Shown: positions 22,654 to 35,459 of the stretch, one piece after another
How the letters are laid out: the number at the start of each line of letters is the position of its first letter
Numbering within the stretch: the stretch's first letter is position 1
Assembly: GCA_024364735.1 (NCBI GenBank)
Contig: JAGFNQ010005404.1
Coordinates: 103,067 to 167,066, forward strand
Length of the DNA: 64,000 nucleotides
Direction of reading: 5' to 3'
Source: Boesenbergia rotunda
Taxonomy: Eukaryota; Streptophyta; Magnoliopsida; Zingiberales; Zingiberaceae
Notes under the pieces: generated by a model
Seen by the model: the letters and a program-made list of their open reading frames with translations, nothing else
The model's database searches: none
Told to the model about the DNA's origin: nothing
Made by a program: the position numbers and the translations under genes

Positions 22654-23721
22654 TAAATACGTAAGTAGAGTAGAATGACTAGGAGTCATTGTAGATACCA
22701 TGTTAGTTTTCTTGGACATTTGTTTCTTGCATGACTAGGAATAAATGTATCCCTCTAGGTTATCTCCATAGCATTTTAGAATCTTTTGGAAAATAAATTA
22801 AATTTGGTTGTTAAAACTTAGGGTTTAAGCTCATGGATGAATTCTTGGATGCTTGAGTACTACTTGGTTTTAGATTCTTAATTGAGGACTTGAGATGAAT
22901 TATTTTTGCCTAGTGAGAATTAGCCTTATATTTGTGACACACATATGTTATTGTACTCTAGAACTTGCTTAGGTTCTTTCAAAATCGTATTTCAATGATT
23001 GGATCACATCTATAGAGACTAATCCATTTGTTTTCCTTTCCACATCAATTTTTAGCACTAATCATGTTTATTTTATTTTTCTTTACTTATCTCCTACTCT
23101 TACCCTTACTTTTCTATGGACTTGTTTGTTTGGGATGTTTCTTAGTGCTACTTTGCCGAGACGGATAAAGATTTAAGTGTGGGGGAGTGACTAGTGTTTT
23201 GGAAAGATTTGGTATCAAAGAGGCAATTCATGTCGAGAAAAAAAAATCTGCAATTACATGTGCCAAGTTTTAGTTTGAGTGAGTTTGAGTGAGTTTGGTG
23301 TCAAGAGTGAGCAAAAAGAAGTGGTTAAGGATAGAAACAATTGAGGCATCTAGACTCTTGATTATAATTTGAAGATCCAAGCAAATTTGTGCCAAGATGA
23401 ATTCGGTTGAAGAAGAAATTTTTGTGTAATCCAAATGACACACAAATGAAGGAAATCTATGCCATGTCAAAAGAGAGAAAAAGTATGTTTCTTGATGCTA
23501 TGAAGCTGTTCGGCCACGCTGCTAGAAGCTTAAATGCAGCTGTTCAAAATTCGAAAGGGGCTGAACAAAAGCTGAAAACAAAGAAAAAAATCAGTGCCAA
23601 AAAGAGAAAAATGCTATGGAGAATTCGGCCACTCTGCTAGCACTGATCTTGCAGCTGTTTGTGCAAAAGGAGAAGGTGAATTGCAGCTGAACAAATCAAA
23701 TTGGTGATGGGACTGGGTGCA
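22654..23721 (+). other. Element A: non-coding interior, left part
   Basis: No convincing ORF. It contains a second copy of the polypurine word AAGTGTGGGGGAGT at 23175-23188. The first copy is inside the ORF at 22492-22505. Confidence 0.6.
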
Positions 23722-25971
23722 TGTTGACAAGGATACGGGTTCGTAAAATTTTAAATTTTTACGTGCAGCGGAAGAATTAGCATAAAATAATTTCTCAAAT
23801 TACTTTAACCACGTATCTAGCATGCAACCTTATGGTCTGTGGACATGATCATAAATTAAAACTTTGCAGAAAAGTAAACTAATTTACTTAGTACCTCGCG
23901 TAACTCGAAGTAAGGGACGAGATCCAACCGTAGCGTCCCTTGGAAGCTCCGCCTCTATTCGCGTCCACGCCGAGTTCTCTTCGGGATGACTTCGCAAAGC
24001 CACGAGTTTTGTGCCGACGAGAACTACTAGATTCTCCAAAGGCACAACTAAAATAACAAGAGAAAAAGATGGAAACTAACCACCAAGTTAACGGAATCAA
24101 AATTCCGGGAAAGGAAGGAAGGAGTCGCGATCCGCTTCTTCTTCTTCTTCGGCACGAACTTGGTGGAGGAAACTCACGGGCACCCTAGGTGCTTGCGCCG
24201 GCCCTAGGGGATGAGAGAGAGCCGGCCCTAGAGAGAGAAAGGGCACCTGCCCTAGAGAGAGAGAGAGTTAGAGAGAGAGGGAGAGAGTTAATCTCTTGAT
24301 TACTCTATTGATTAATCAATTCAAGGCTTGCCTTTGGTTCCTTTATATAGTAGCCTCTCCCTTGCCAAGTCTCCCTCTTAACGAAATTTTCATAAGAAAT
24401 TTATCCTATAAATTCTCTTATTAATTATTCCGTTTAAGCCAAGTTTTATTATAACTAACTTTATAATAAAATAAATACCTTCTCTCCTTTTATTATGGAA
24501 TAAATTTTATAAGAAATTTATAAATTTTCTTATTATGGAAAAATCAATTCATAATTGATTTTATAAAATTAAAATAAACCATTCCATGGATCATTTTAAT
24601 TTCCATAAAAAAGAATAAATTTCTATAAATTTATTTATATAAATTTCTTTATACAAATTTATTTATCCATAATTTATAAAACAAATCGCGCTAGATTTAT
24701 TTTATTAATTAAACCAAATAAATTGGTTTATCCTCCTTGTAATGGCCGGCCAAACCAAAGAGGGTTGGCACCCTCTTTGGCCGGCCAAACCGAGCCGAAC
24801 CGATCGCGAATTAAACTCATTTAATTCGCCCGATAAGCCTTCAAAAGACTTAGCCATTTTAAGCTTCCATTGCGCCTCTGATTAATTCAGATTCGACTTA
24901 TTTCTCTTGATCAGAAAATCCAATTTTCAACTCGTTTTAAATCCCTCGGATTACTCGTAATGCGTGTGACTAAATAGGCTTTCGATTTATGTTGGCCGTC
25001 TATAATCAACCAATTATAGAATGATCATGAGTGGCACCTAGTAGTACATCATGACCCCCAATTAATCGAAAGATCAACGGTTGACCTCAGAAGTAATTCT
25101 GAAACCCTTCAGCAGCTCTAATAAATCGTGCCCCATTCCCTTCACCATCTTATACCCACTTGGTTCAGGGCATGGTCTGTTTGTGTCAGTCCCCACTAGA
25201 CTGACTACGTCACACCTAGCCCAAGTAGTGTCTTTCTCGTCCTTTGGATTTCTAATTACTCTCATGTATTTAAGAGATTCATACTCTAAACATGATATGC
25301 TCTGGCCAGAGACTTTGAGTAACAATCCGACGATAGGCCTGGGTATACATCTCCTCACAAGGAGTGGTGAATCCTTTGTAGGCTGTTCAAACATCTTCGG
25401 GCACTTCGGCTTATACCCAATCATCCTGGGTCCACATCTCCTTGGAGATGCTTGCTTAAGATGTTAAAGTATAAGTCTCCATGACCAAGATGACTTGAAC
25501 ACCGCAAGTTAAAGGAACATCGCACTTAAGCTGCAGTAAGAACTTCATTGACATTTCTATATGTAGATTCCATATGAAGTTTTACAGCCAGTCACTCCAA
25601 TGAACTAGTTCCCTTAACTAGCATCCATGTTTATCTCCGGACATCCCAATGTCACCAGCCAGTGAGAATCAGCTGATTAGAGAATAACCCATGCTAGTCT
25701 CAACAGAATTGATAGTGTCCATTTCTATCAATTCATCGACTAGGGATATTTTCAATACTTCACAATTGCACATATAGAGATAATCACTAGTTGTGATCCT
25801 ATCACAAATTCTCTTATGATGTGAATTGTATTACGGACATTCAGTAGATGAGTTTAAGATCCAATCAGATACACAAACATGTATACTCAAATAGTGAATT
25901 ATCATTTATTAAAATAAATGTTTACAATCATAAGGCGATTGCCTTAGGACACTTCTCTCATAACACTAACA
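23722..25971 (-). repeat. Solo LTR I (Copia-type, 2250 bp)
   Basis: Read on the minus strand it starts TGTTAGTGTTATGAGAGAAG and ends CCGTATCCTTGTCAACA, the wording of a common plant Copia LTR. A reverse TATA (CTTTATATAG) lies near 24340. Flanks gtgca and attgg do not match, so the duplication is lost or the ends were rearranged. No internal coding part. The ORF at 23888-24100 is LTR sequence. Confidence 0.75.
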
Positions 25972-27468
25972 ATTGGAGCTACTGAAATGATACAAGTCCA
26001 TTGAAGGACTGTTTGTGAAGCTGAATTGGAGAAATCAACAGTGCATCACTAATTTTATGACAGAAATTGCAGAATGGTTGTTGGCTGAATTCAATCTTTT
26101 AGGGAGCAGATTTCAAGTGAAAGTTTAAACTGCTCTGGAGCTCCACTATTATGTGATGTAATTGCTTTGAGAAATTAGAGAATTACAAGGTCTGAAAATT
26201 GATTGCATTGAGCTGAATTGGAAATTAAGGGATTAGTAGATGTATTTTCTTTGCCAAACTTATAAAAGTGTGAATCTTTTTCAAGTTAGCGATTGGAGCC
26301 AGTTTCTGAACAAGGATTTGGGGAGCATGAGCACAACAAGATTGAGCAAAATGTTGACCCAACCAGGAAGAAAGGTGGATGCTAGAAATTCTGATCAGAG
26401 CAGAAAAGAAGGTGCAGTGGCTGGAATTCAATTTGCAGAACAGTGGCTGAAACTCTCCACTGTTATTTGATGCTAACTGTTGCTAAGAAATCGAAGAATG
26501 GCAAGTTCTGAAATTAGCTGCGTGGAGTGGAAATTGGAACATGAAACAAAAAAAAAAATAGCTAAAGACAAGAAGGAAAAGAAAATTGGGAACTAAAAAC
26601 AGCAAGTAGTATTCCTTTAAAGCTCACGGCAAGGCTGAGTTAAAGCTGATACTGATAGGAATTTGAGCACATAAGGACTGAACAAGCAGTTGACCATTTA
26701 AAGTAGAGAAAGAAGAAAAACAGTTTGGAAGCAAGGACAAAGAAACAAAGTTGGCACACAAAATTGGAGTTTCGACACCATGAAATCAAGTGAAGTTTTT
26801 CTCATCCAAAATAAAGCTTTATTCCATTTCATTTCTGACCTTACAAGAAAGAAAGAAAGAAGAAAAAGAAGAATGAGAAAAGAGAAGCAAGCAAAGTTGG
26901 CACGCAAAAGAAAATTGGCACAAAGGATCTTTTCATCGAATTTTTGAAGGGCAAGGCAAAAGTTTTACTCCACCATACTTTTATATCACTAGAGGACTGT
27001 AAAGAGAAGCAAAGTACATTGGAAACATCCTTGAGCACTCAAGTCTTCCACTCCATCAATTTCTATTTCCTTGGCTTTTATTCCACTCCTTACCATTTTC
27101 TATGTTTTCATTTGTTTTTGTAGATATGGATCCTAATCATGAATAATGGTGGAGATTAGATAGCAAACAAGCCTATGGTAGTGTAAAAAGCATGTGTGTT
27201 TGAGTGAGCTCCACTTCCATCATCAACTTAGAACTTAAGGAGAGAGCCACCAAAATTTTTCTTGAAAGGCTAGTGAGTTAAATTCATCTCAATAAATCAT
27301 GATGGATTAAAAGGCTAAGTTGTTGATTTAAGGACGAGATACTAATCCATAGAGCTTAGATTTTTGAGAATTGACAACCTTAGGTAATTTCTTTTCATTT
27401 GCTTCTAATTATGCTTAAGAAAATCTAGGGGATACATACTTAGCACTTTTCGTGAGACGCTCAAGATT
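25972..27468 (+). other. Element A: non-coding interior, right part
   Basis: Purine-rich sequence with repeated wording such as GCTGAATTGGAGAA and CTGAAAC, and two similar segments near 26090-26180 and 26400-26520. No ORF that can be supported. Confidence 0.55.
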
Positions 27469-27482
27469 AAGTGTGGGGGAGT
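27469..27482 (+). other. Element A: polypurine tract
   Basis: AAGTGTGGGGGAGT directly abuts the 3' LTR TG at 27483 and would prime plus-strand DNA. Identical copies occur at 22492 and 23175. Confidence 0.85.
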
Positions 27483-30393
27483 TGATAATTACCATTTTAT
27501 TGATTATTTTAGTTGCTAAAATCCATGTTTGACCCATGTTTTACTTGCTTAATTGTGAATTTACCCTAGGTTCTAGAACTTATTTTTATTTTGGACTTAA
27601 TTGCAAATATGTACATATTTGGATTATTTGGCTACTAAATTTTTGATCTATTTTTATAGGCATGAAAGGTTCATGGACCTAGGGCATACTGGGTCAAACT
27701 TGAGTCGGAAGTGGATCCAGATCGAGTTATCAAGCTTCGGATTAATCTGGGCCGTTCGATTCAAAAGCGGCTAGATCTGAGCCATCTAGGACCATCCGAG
27801 GCAATCCGAGCTAGGGTTAAGGCTGATCAAGTACTGAGATCAAGATTTGAGACTTTCATCCCAATCAGAGATCATCCAACCGTTGGATCAAGCTCAGAGG
27901 GCTCTAGACTGTCCATTCAAAGATTAGGTTGATCTGGACCATCCATTGCAAATCAGGAGGATCCGAGCTACCCCGAGGTAGATCCTGACCCTTGATCAAC
28001 ATCATCAAAATTTGGTTCAGACCGGATGAAGATCAGCCATTGGATTCTCTCAAATCAATCTAGGTAGTCCATTATAAAGTATTTAATCAAAAAATCCCCA
28101 CACTTCCTCCTCGTCGCGTCTTCTTCGCCGCAACTCAGTTTCATCGCGTGTTCTTCATTTTCTCAGTAGTTTCTTCAATCCAAGGGGCGCGACCCCTCAA
28201 TTTCTTGCTTAGATCAAGTCCTAGGTCGTTGGGGAAGTCTCTCGGTGAAGTTCCAGCTCTAAATTGCCAAGAAACAGAGCTGTTGTGAGGTTTCCGTGGC
28301 TCTGCTATTTGAAGTCTGCGATTTCAGTTGTTCATCCATTTCCATCCACCGGAGCCATCTGGAGGGGTTCCCTAGATTGCTCTGACCATCCACAATTCAC
28401 AATCGCATTTGGAAGCAGCTGGATTGAAGGATTCGAATGAGATTTTCAGAATTGGGAAGAGCTGAGCTGGAATGGATCGCAGATTGAGTTTTCCATTGAT
28501 TTGCTGAGCTTACGGGTTCGAGGTTCACCCTTGCGTGACGAACAAGGAGTTCTTGACCTAAGAGAGTGATTGAGGATTAGTTTTCTTCTTGAATTTTCGA
28601 TTTGTAGCTGTAATTTCATTTCTGCAGTGTTTCATTTCTGAATTTTTCGTATTAGCTGTTTGGAATTTGTTTTCTGAATTGTTTTAGCTTCAATTGCGTT
28701 TCATTCTGCAAGTTTAATAGCTAGGGAATGTGTTTAGTGGATAATTGCTTTTTATTTCAGTTTATTTCTTGTTTCATGCTTGTGTATCAGCCTGTTTATG
28801 CGTATCAATTCTGTTCTGTTTCATTTCTGCAATTTTTGTTCAATCTGCTGTGTTTCAGTCTTTTATTTGTATCAAGTTAGCTTAAGTTTGCTCTTCTGAA
28901 TTTACCTTTCGGTTTATTTCATTTCTAAAGCCTCGGTATCCATTTCTGCAATTTTGTTTAGCTATATCCCTTGCGTTTCAGTTTCCTGCTTGAATCTCTG
29001 AATTCTGTTCATGCGTGCCAACTTGGATTCTCATATTTGCAGCTTCAATTGAATTCAATTCATGTTTAGTTTCAATTCCTGGGATTTTAGATAACAATTA
29101 GTTGCTGATGCCTGTGATCGAAGTTGTGATTCACATTCAGTTTTATTTCTGCACTTTTGAGCAGATTGCGTATCAAACTTCATTTCTGCACATAATGTTT
29201 GGTTTCTGAATCTTTGTTTCACTTGAGTTAATTCCTGCATTCATTGGGCGTTGAATTCTGCTCCCGATTTGTTTACTTCACATTCAATGGCTTCACATCA
29301 GTAGCTTGTTTAACCTTGCATCCAAGAGGAGTTTAAGCTGCTAATTCTGCACATCAAAATTCTGCAGTCATCATTTCTGCAATTCCTGCATTCTGATCCT
29401 GTATTAGATGTGTTTTAGCTTGATCAGTCACTAGCTTCGAAATTCTTTCAGTTCATGCATAACATTTCATTTATAGCCTCACCTTCCAGCTGAATTGATC
29501 AAATTATCTCTGAATGGACAGTTTACAATTTCTGAATTTAGCAGCAGATTTCAGCACATAAACACCTCCCTTGTGTATCAAGTTTGCTTCATTCTTTTAC
29601 TATGTTTCAAGTGAAATACCAGCCCTAGTTTGTGCCAAGTTGAATGCAAATTCTAGTGTGTTATAGAGATTGAAATCAACTTGTTTTTCATCTAGCTTGT
29701 CACTGAATTTTAGTGTTATTTCTGCATCTCAGTTTGAAATTCTGCCCTCTAATTGAATGAAGTTTCGGCATTGGGTGGTGTTAAAAATTAACACAACTTT
29801 TGGAGTACCATTACATTCGGAACAGTGTGTTTTGCATTAAGTGGTTTCTGAATTTTTGAATCCCATTACTGCTCAAGTTTACATTTCCTGCACTTAACAT
29901 CAATTCTGCACATCAACTTTAGATGCATGCATTTTGTATCAATTAAGCCTCGGTAATGACTTTGTATCAATTGTCTATAGAATACTCAGCCCTTAGTTCT
30001 TTTGAATTGCAAACACTGTCAGCATTAGGATCAATTTGATATCAGCCTGATATCTCGAATTTTGCAAGTTGCATTAGTCGATTTAATTGCCTAGTGGTTG
30101 AGTTACTAATTGCTATCACATTGTTTGGTTCATTAGTTTGGTTTCCTTCATTTTCATTGCGATTTCATTTCTGAATTGAAAACAAAACCCAGATTTTATT
30201 TGAAACCCAAAAATATCAACGACGCATAAACTCGAGCTCGAATCAAACCATTTCAACTAGCCTTAGGAAAAATATGACCTGTGGCCCCTTTACTACGTTT
30301 TCATTCTTTGATTGCAAAAAGGGTTTCTAGCTTTTTATACATATTTAAATTTTGATGACCCACATTTCGTGACAGCCTATTTTGAGGGCATCA
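27483..30393 (+). repeat. Element A: 3' LTR (2911 bp)
   Basis: TGATAATTACC to GAGGGCATCA, followed by the CTCAT duplication. It retains the uninterrupted GATTG site that H entered in the 5' LTR. A further fragment of this LTR family is at 62828-64000. Confidence 0.95.
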
Positions 30394-30398
30394 CTCAT

Positions 30399-30961
30399 CA
30401 AGGGGGCATCATCATCCCGACTACCAGGACACGGATTTCATCTATAATCAATGGCACATCATGTAAATAATATTATTTTCCTACTTACAGGGCCTATCGA
30501 TTTATCAGAATAAATCTCGCCCATTGATAAATCAAATAAATAAATATTAAGTATATTTGTCCGTTATTATATCGGGATTTAGAGCATGTACTCCATAATA
30601 AACTGAGGTCTGATTCAATTATAAAGTCAGTATAAATTGGATCACCTCTATGTCGGTCATGCTCAATGCATACAAAGTGCACTAGTATAATTCTATGGTC
30701 AAGATAAACCAACACCAAATTACACTATAACCATCCCGATGGTTTGTCCAACTCCAACTCGGTTGTGAGCCTCTACTTATACTTTACAAGGAACTGATAA
30801 CATGATCTTCCATGTGACGCCACACACCATGTTATCTACAGTGTAAAGTATTAGACATTTTGCACATACTAATATAAACATGCAGCAGTGATCTTGTGAT
30901 TCTCTTTCAAAATGTAGATGTTCATACAGAAAAGGCAAGGCTTTTAGTATACATCCCAACA
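30399..30961 (-). repeat. Element D: 3' LTR, second segment
   Basis: Continues 14808 after element A and its CTCAT duplication. It ends GTATACATCCCAACA at 30961. The inverted counterpart in the F LTR at about 31612-32200 confirms continuity across the A insertion. Confidence 0.88.
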
Positions 30962-31452
30962 ATCTCCCACTTATACTCAAAGGCTCTGCTGCCCTCAAAA
31001 TGTCATACATCTGACTCTCATATCCTCTACATGCCTAAAAGCTCTCGCTATCAAGGCCTTAGTGAAAGGATCTCCCAGGCTGTCCTCTGATGTAATCTTG
31101 GTGATAACAACTTTTCCTCGCTTGGGTGGTACTTGCGCTCTATGTGTTTACTCGCCTTATGGGCTCGTGGTTCGTGATAGCTCTTTCAAAATGTAGATGT
31201 TCATACAGAAAAGGCAAGACTTTTAGTATACATCCCAACAATCTCTCACTTATACTCAAAGACTCTGCCGCCCTCAAAATGTCATACATCTGACTCTCAT
31301 ATCCTCCACATGCCTAAAAGCTCTCGCTATCAAGGCCTTAGTGAAAGGATCTCTCAGGCTGTCCTCTGATGTAATCTCGGTGATAACAACTTTTCCTCGC
31401 TTAGGTGGTACTTGCACTCTATGTGTTTACTCACCTTATGGGCTCGTGGTTC
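30902..31452. repeat. 279 bp tandem duplication across D LTR/pol edge
   Basis: CTCTTTCAAAATGTAGATG occurs at 30902 and 31181. The similarity runs to GGCTCGTGGTTC at 31173 and 31452, with a handful of mismatches. Each copy holds the LTR end, the polypurine tract (minus AAGTGGGAGATTGTTGG) and the last pol codons. Confidence 0.9.
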
Positions 31453-31611
31453 CTTCGAGTTTACAACTGCACCATTGTTATCACAACATATTGTGATAGC
31501 TATGAGCAAACCAAGAATCACATCCAAGTTCATCATGAGGTTCCTGAACCATACATCTTCTTTTTGGCCGCCTCAGAGGCTGCCAACCACTCAGCTTCCA
31601 CAGTGGAGTAC
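30962..31611 (-). pseudogene. Element D: RNase H and pol C-terminus
   Basis: Minus peptides include YSTVEAEWLAASEAAKK, CDNNGAVVNSKEPRAHKVSK, HIECKYHL, then TSEDSLRDPFTKAL and RHVEDMRVR. These are the closing motifs of Copia RNase H and pol. The 31181-31452 copy is attached to the RNase H. Homology stops abruptly at 31611, where F begins. The RT part is missing. Confidence 0.88.
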
Positions 31612-33473
31612 TGTAAGATGTGTATACTGAAAGACATGACTTTTATTATATGAACATCTTTATTGTGAAAAGAGAATCACGACTACACTAGGTGTTTATT
31701 TATAATAGTATATACATGAAGTCCCATTGCTTTGCATAGTAGATAACATTGTGTGTGGTGTCACACGGAAGATCATGTTATCAGTTCCTTACTTAGCATA
31801 AATAGAGGCCCACAACTGAGATGAAATTGGATAACCCATCGGGATGGTTGTAGTGTAATTAGGTGTGGTTGGTCTTGACCATAGAATTACACTCGTGTAC
31901 TTTGAGTACATTGGGTAGGATCAAACCCCGAGGTTATCCGATTTGTACTGACTAGATAATTGGATAGGACCTCAGTTGATATTATGGTGGACGATCCCTT
32001 AATCCTGAAACAATATCGGGCATATATTATTAATTATTGTTTCTTTGATTTATCAATGGGCGAAATCTATTCTGTTAGATCGATAGACCCGGTAAGTTGG
32101 GAAATAATATTAATAATATGATGTGCCGATAATTATTGACGGAATCCGTGTCCTGGTGAGTCAGGATGATGATGCCCCCTTGGTGAGCTCAAAAGGTTCA
32201 TCGTGCTAAACCCTGCAAGTGGATTTGATCCGGCACGTTGATAAGATTGAGTGGTACTAATCAAGGATCCAGAAGTTAATTAATTTGAATTGTCAACAAT
32301 TTAATTAATCAACAGGCATGCGAGATCTTAAATACGGGGGGATGGACTACTCGTAATATGTGGAGCCCATATGAAAATATAGGGGTTGGTGAGGAAGTTC
32401 AATTAAGATCTTTTAGTGGAATGGATCTTAATTAATGGATCGGGTTTGGATCCATTAGCGGGCCAAGAACCAACTCCTCCTCTTGGTCCCTGCCTTAGCC
32501 CTATAAATACCCTATGAGATCAAGAAACCAAGGCCAATTAATCAATCCACAACCCAAGCCCTCTCCTCTCATCTCCTCTCCTCTCTCCCTCTTAGGGTTT
32601 CGGCGCCGATCAAGAGAAGAGGGGTTCTCCCCTTCGGTTCTCACCACCTCCTCCACCAAGCTCCGGCTGAGACTCAAGGAAGCAAGGTAGAGACCTTCTC
32701 TACTGTGCGTGAGGCTCAGGGAAGGCGGAGGAGGCATCGGCGGCCGGCTGCAGGCGGCGCACCCAAGGGTTGCGCCGGCGCCGTAAGGTAGAAGGAGAAG
32801 AGGAGATTTCAGGCTGTTGGGGCTGAGAAGAAGGTTGTTTCTTTCCTTCTTCTTCTTCTTCATCTTCCTCTCTAAGTCTGCTGCTGGTTGGAGGGCTTGG
32901 AGCCGGCTCAGCCGGTCGGCGACACAAGGGAAGAGGAAGAGGGTGGTCGGCGGCGCAAACCCTAGGAGCTAGGGTTTTGGCCGGTTGGAGAGGAGGATTG
33001 TTTGGAGCTATTGGTGATCTCGGATAGTGGTAGATCATTGCCCACACGATGTCCACGAAGGGAGGGACATAAGGTAGAAGACCGTGAGGTGATAGGAAAG
33101 GTATAACCTTCCCTACGCTCCCTTGTATTTCCTTATGTTATTTTTGTGCCATGTTTATATGCCTTGTCATTTTATGTTCAAGAATTTATTGTTTTGATTG
33201 CAAAATATGTTTAATAAATTTGTAATTGGACCTCGATCATAAACACAAAAGCCGGCGATCAACTCGTCGCCTTTTCCACGGTCGAACGGTCGAGCAAATT
33301 GCAAGGCCAGTTTTGGTTATTGGCTAAGTTGCAATTTGGATCGTTCGATACGGCACGAGATGGTCGATGGGAAACGGGTCTCCACTCGGATTAATTTTTA
33401 ATCCGTAGACGTGGAGAGGTCTCTCGGATCGACTAGGTATTTGCTATAGAAACTCGCTAAGTCATACCCAACA
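31612..33473 (+). repeat. Element F: 5' LTR (1862 bp)
   Basis: Starts TGTAAGATGTGTATACTG, a mutated form of TGTTGGGATGTATACTA. Ends GTCATACCCAACA. TATA box CTATAAATAC at 32511-32520. It corresponds in reverse to the D LTR (1845 bp). Confidence 0.85.
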
Positions 33474-33475
33474 AT

Positions 33476-33487
33476 TGGTATCAGAGC
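33476..33487 (+). other. Element F: primer binding site (initiator tRNA-Met)
   Basis: TGGTATCAGAGC, intact, 2 bp after the LTR end. Confidence 0.95.
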
Positions 33488-34529
33488 TAAGGTTTCCGGC
33501 TTTGTGTGTTTATGATTGGTTAATTTTGCAATGTTTATACATTTTATTTTGATGATGCGTGGATGTGTAGGATAACTCTGTGTTGCAGGCACGAGATTAC
33601 AACTTCATGGCCAAAATATTGTTTGTGTGATTGTTTGCAATTTTTGTAATTAATTAATCCTCGGGGTTGACGAAGCTAGGTATTTAATTTTTGTAATTAA
33701 ATACGGCATATGTTTAGCCGAGTTTGTTATTTACAGTTGATTTAGATTTCATGTACACTCCTTCGTGGAGTATAGGATCATTGATGTAAATAATTAGCTA
33801 TTCATTTCGGCTCGGAGATCCCTCATGCTAGCATGCACAGATGGAAGGGAGGAGTGGACGAAGTGACGACACGACTGGAGGCACATGAGAGACCAAGGGG
33901 CCATGAAAGTTGGAAAATCTAGGATTTTTCACTGTTTTATTTTCATGTTATTGGTTGTGTGTTTGGTTGTGTGATAGTGCTAAGAAAATTCCTCGATATA
34001 AATTACTAAGTGGGAGAGGGACCCTAAGGGTCCCACGACTTCCATTCCAATTCGATAAGTGATGCGAACAAGTCTGCGCGTCGGCTTTGAGTGCCTTCCT
34101 CCCCATCGGATGGACTTGTTCTACGGATCACTAGGTCGAAAAATACTATAGAAAATTATTGAAGAGCGTGTGGACTTCCCCATCGGAAGACACATAATCA
34201 GAAATAACTTTCTTAGTGTCGTGTAATGATGCACACTTAGATACGAATAATAGTATCCTCCCCATCGGAGTCACTGCTATTATTTTGCAGAGCCGAAGGA
34301 TACCAACTTTTGATCTTACTTGTCAAAAAGTTAGGTTGACAAGATAGTAAGATCGATGGGTAAAACCTCCTCTTATGAATGTAGGGATTCGTATACGTTC
34401 ATACCATTGTGACATGCGAATTTCTCGGTGTATAGGGGTGTTGGTGAATTTCGAAAATTAATTGTTTTAAGGAATCATTTATTTTCGATTTCTAAAGTAG
34501 TGTATGTTGTGATTCTCAGGTTTTTCATT
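33488..34529 (+). other. Element F: leader with phased CCCCATCGGA motifs
   Basis: About 1 kb untranslated. CCCCATCGGA occurs at 34101, 34178 and 34260. The inverted D leader shows TCCGATGGGG at 55688, 55770 and 55847 with the same 77 and 82 bp spacing. No ORF supported. Confidence 0.7.
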
Positions 34530-35459
34530 ATGACTTTTACTCCACTAGCAACAATTCTTAAGGACAATAAACTTACTGGCCCAAATTACATTGACTGGAA
34601 GAGGAACCTAGATATTGTCTTCACTGCTGAGGAGTACAAATTTGTACTCTTCAAAGAATGTCTGGAAAAGCATAGAGAAGACTCTGATGAAGAGTTGAGA
34701 GAGCGTTATAGGAAGTGGAAAAAGACAGATGAGATGGCGCGGTGTTACATTCTGGCATCGATGTCGAATGTGTTGCAACATCAGCATCAGGTCATGCCCA
34801 CTATCAGTGACATGATGCTGAACCTCAAAGACCTCTTCGGGCACCAAGGTCGAGCTGCTAGGCAAAGTATGATGAAGAGTCTGATGTCAACCACCATGGT
34901 TGAAGGGACACCCGTTAGGGATCATGTCCTAAAGATGATGGCTCATCTCAATCAGATTGAGGTAGTGGGAGCTGAAATCGATGGGGAATCTCAGGTCGAT
35001 ATCATACTCCAGTCTCTACCAAAGAGTTTTGAGCAGTTCAACCTCAACTATAATATGAACAAGAAGAATTATACGTTGGGTGAACTGCTAGGAGAACTCC
35101 AGGCGTCAGAGGCTCTCTTTCAGAAGAACTCACAGGACTTAGTAACTCAAAGGGTTTCTTCTTCTGAGCCGAAAGGCATGAAGAAGAAGAAACGAGGAGG
35201 GTTCAAGAAGGCAGGAGCATCGCAAGCACCCCGGACTGGTGTGAAGAAGCCGAAGGGCAAGTGCTTCACATGCAAGCAAACTGGGCACTGGAAGGTGGAC
35301 TGCCCCCGTCATCAAAGCAAAGGTATTTCTTCAGCCTTAGTCGTTGAAACATGCTTAGCGGTCCTATCTACCAGTACCTGGTGTGTAGATACAGGAGTCA
35401 CTGACCATGTCTGCAATACTCTGCAGGAGTTCCAGGAAACCCGATGGCTAGCGGATTAA
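34530..35459 (+). pseudogene. Element F: Copia gag with protease start
   Basis: ATG 34530 (MTFTPLATILKDNKL). GPNYIDWKRNLDIVF is the usual gag start, followed by a UBN2 fold region (CYILASMSNVLQHQ, LKDLFGHQ, IILQSLPKSFEQFNLNYNM), a basic spacer, a perfect zinc knuckle CFTCKQTGHWKVDC at about residue 246, and WCVDTGVTDHVCN, where the protease DTGA reads DTGV. A TAA at 35457-35459 interrupts the frame, which then continues. Confidence 0.92.

Larger units (their letters stand above)
14809..30393 (+). mobile_element. Element A: pol-less Athila-like LTR retrotransposon
   Basis: 5' LTR 14809-20139, primer site 20147-20163 (tRNA-Asp type), one gag-like ORF, polypurine tract 27469-27482, 3' LTR 27483-30393. 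Target duplication CTCAT at 14804-14808 and 30394-30398 is exact. With solo LTR H removed, both LTRs are 2911 bp. There is no protease, RT, RNase H or integrase, so A must be mobilised in trans. tRNA-Asp priming and the gag tail suggest the Athila group. Confidence 0.95.

Noticed and set aside
23888..24100. Short ORF ending WISSLTSSYARY
   Set aside because: Lies inside solo LTR I; no start context or domain.
32501..33056. Pro/Arg-rich ORFs in the F LTR
   Set aside because: LTR sequence with matching text in the D LTR; no conserved frame between the two.
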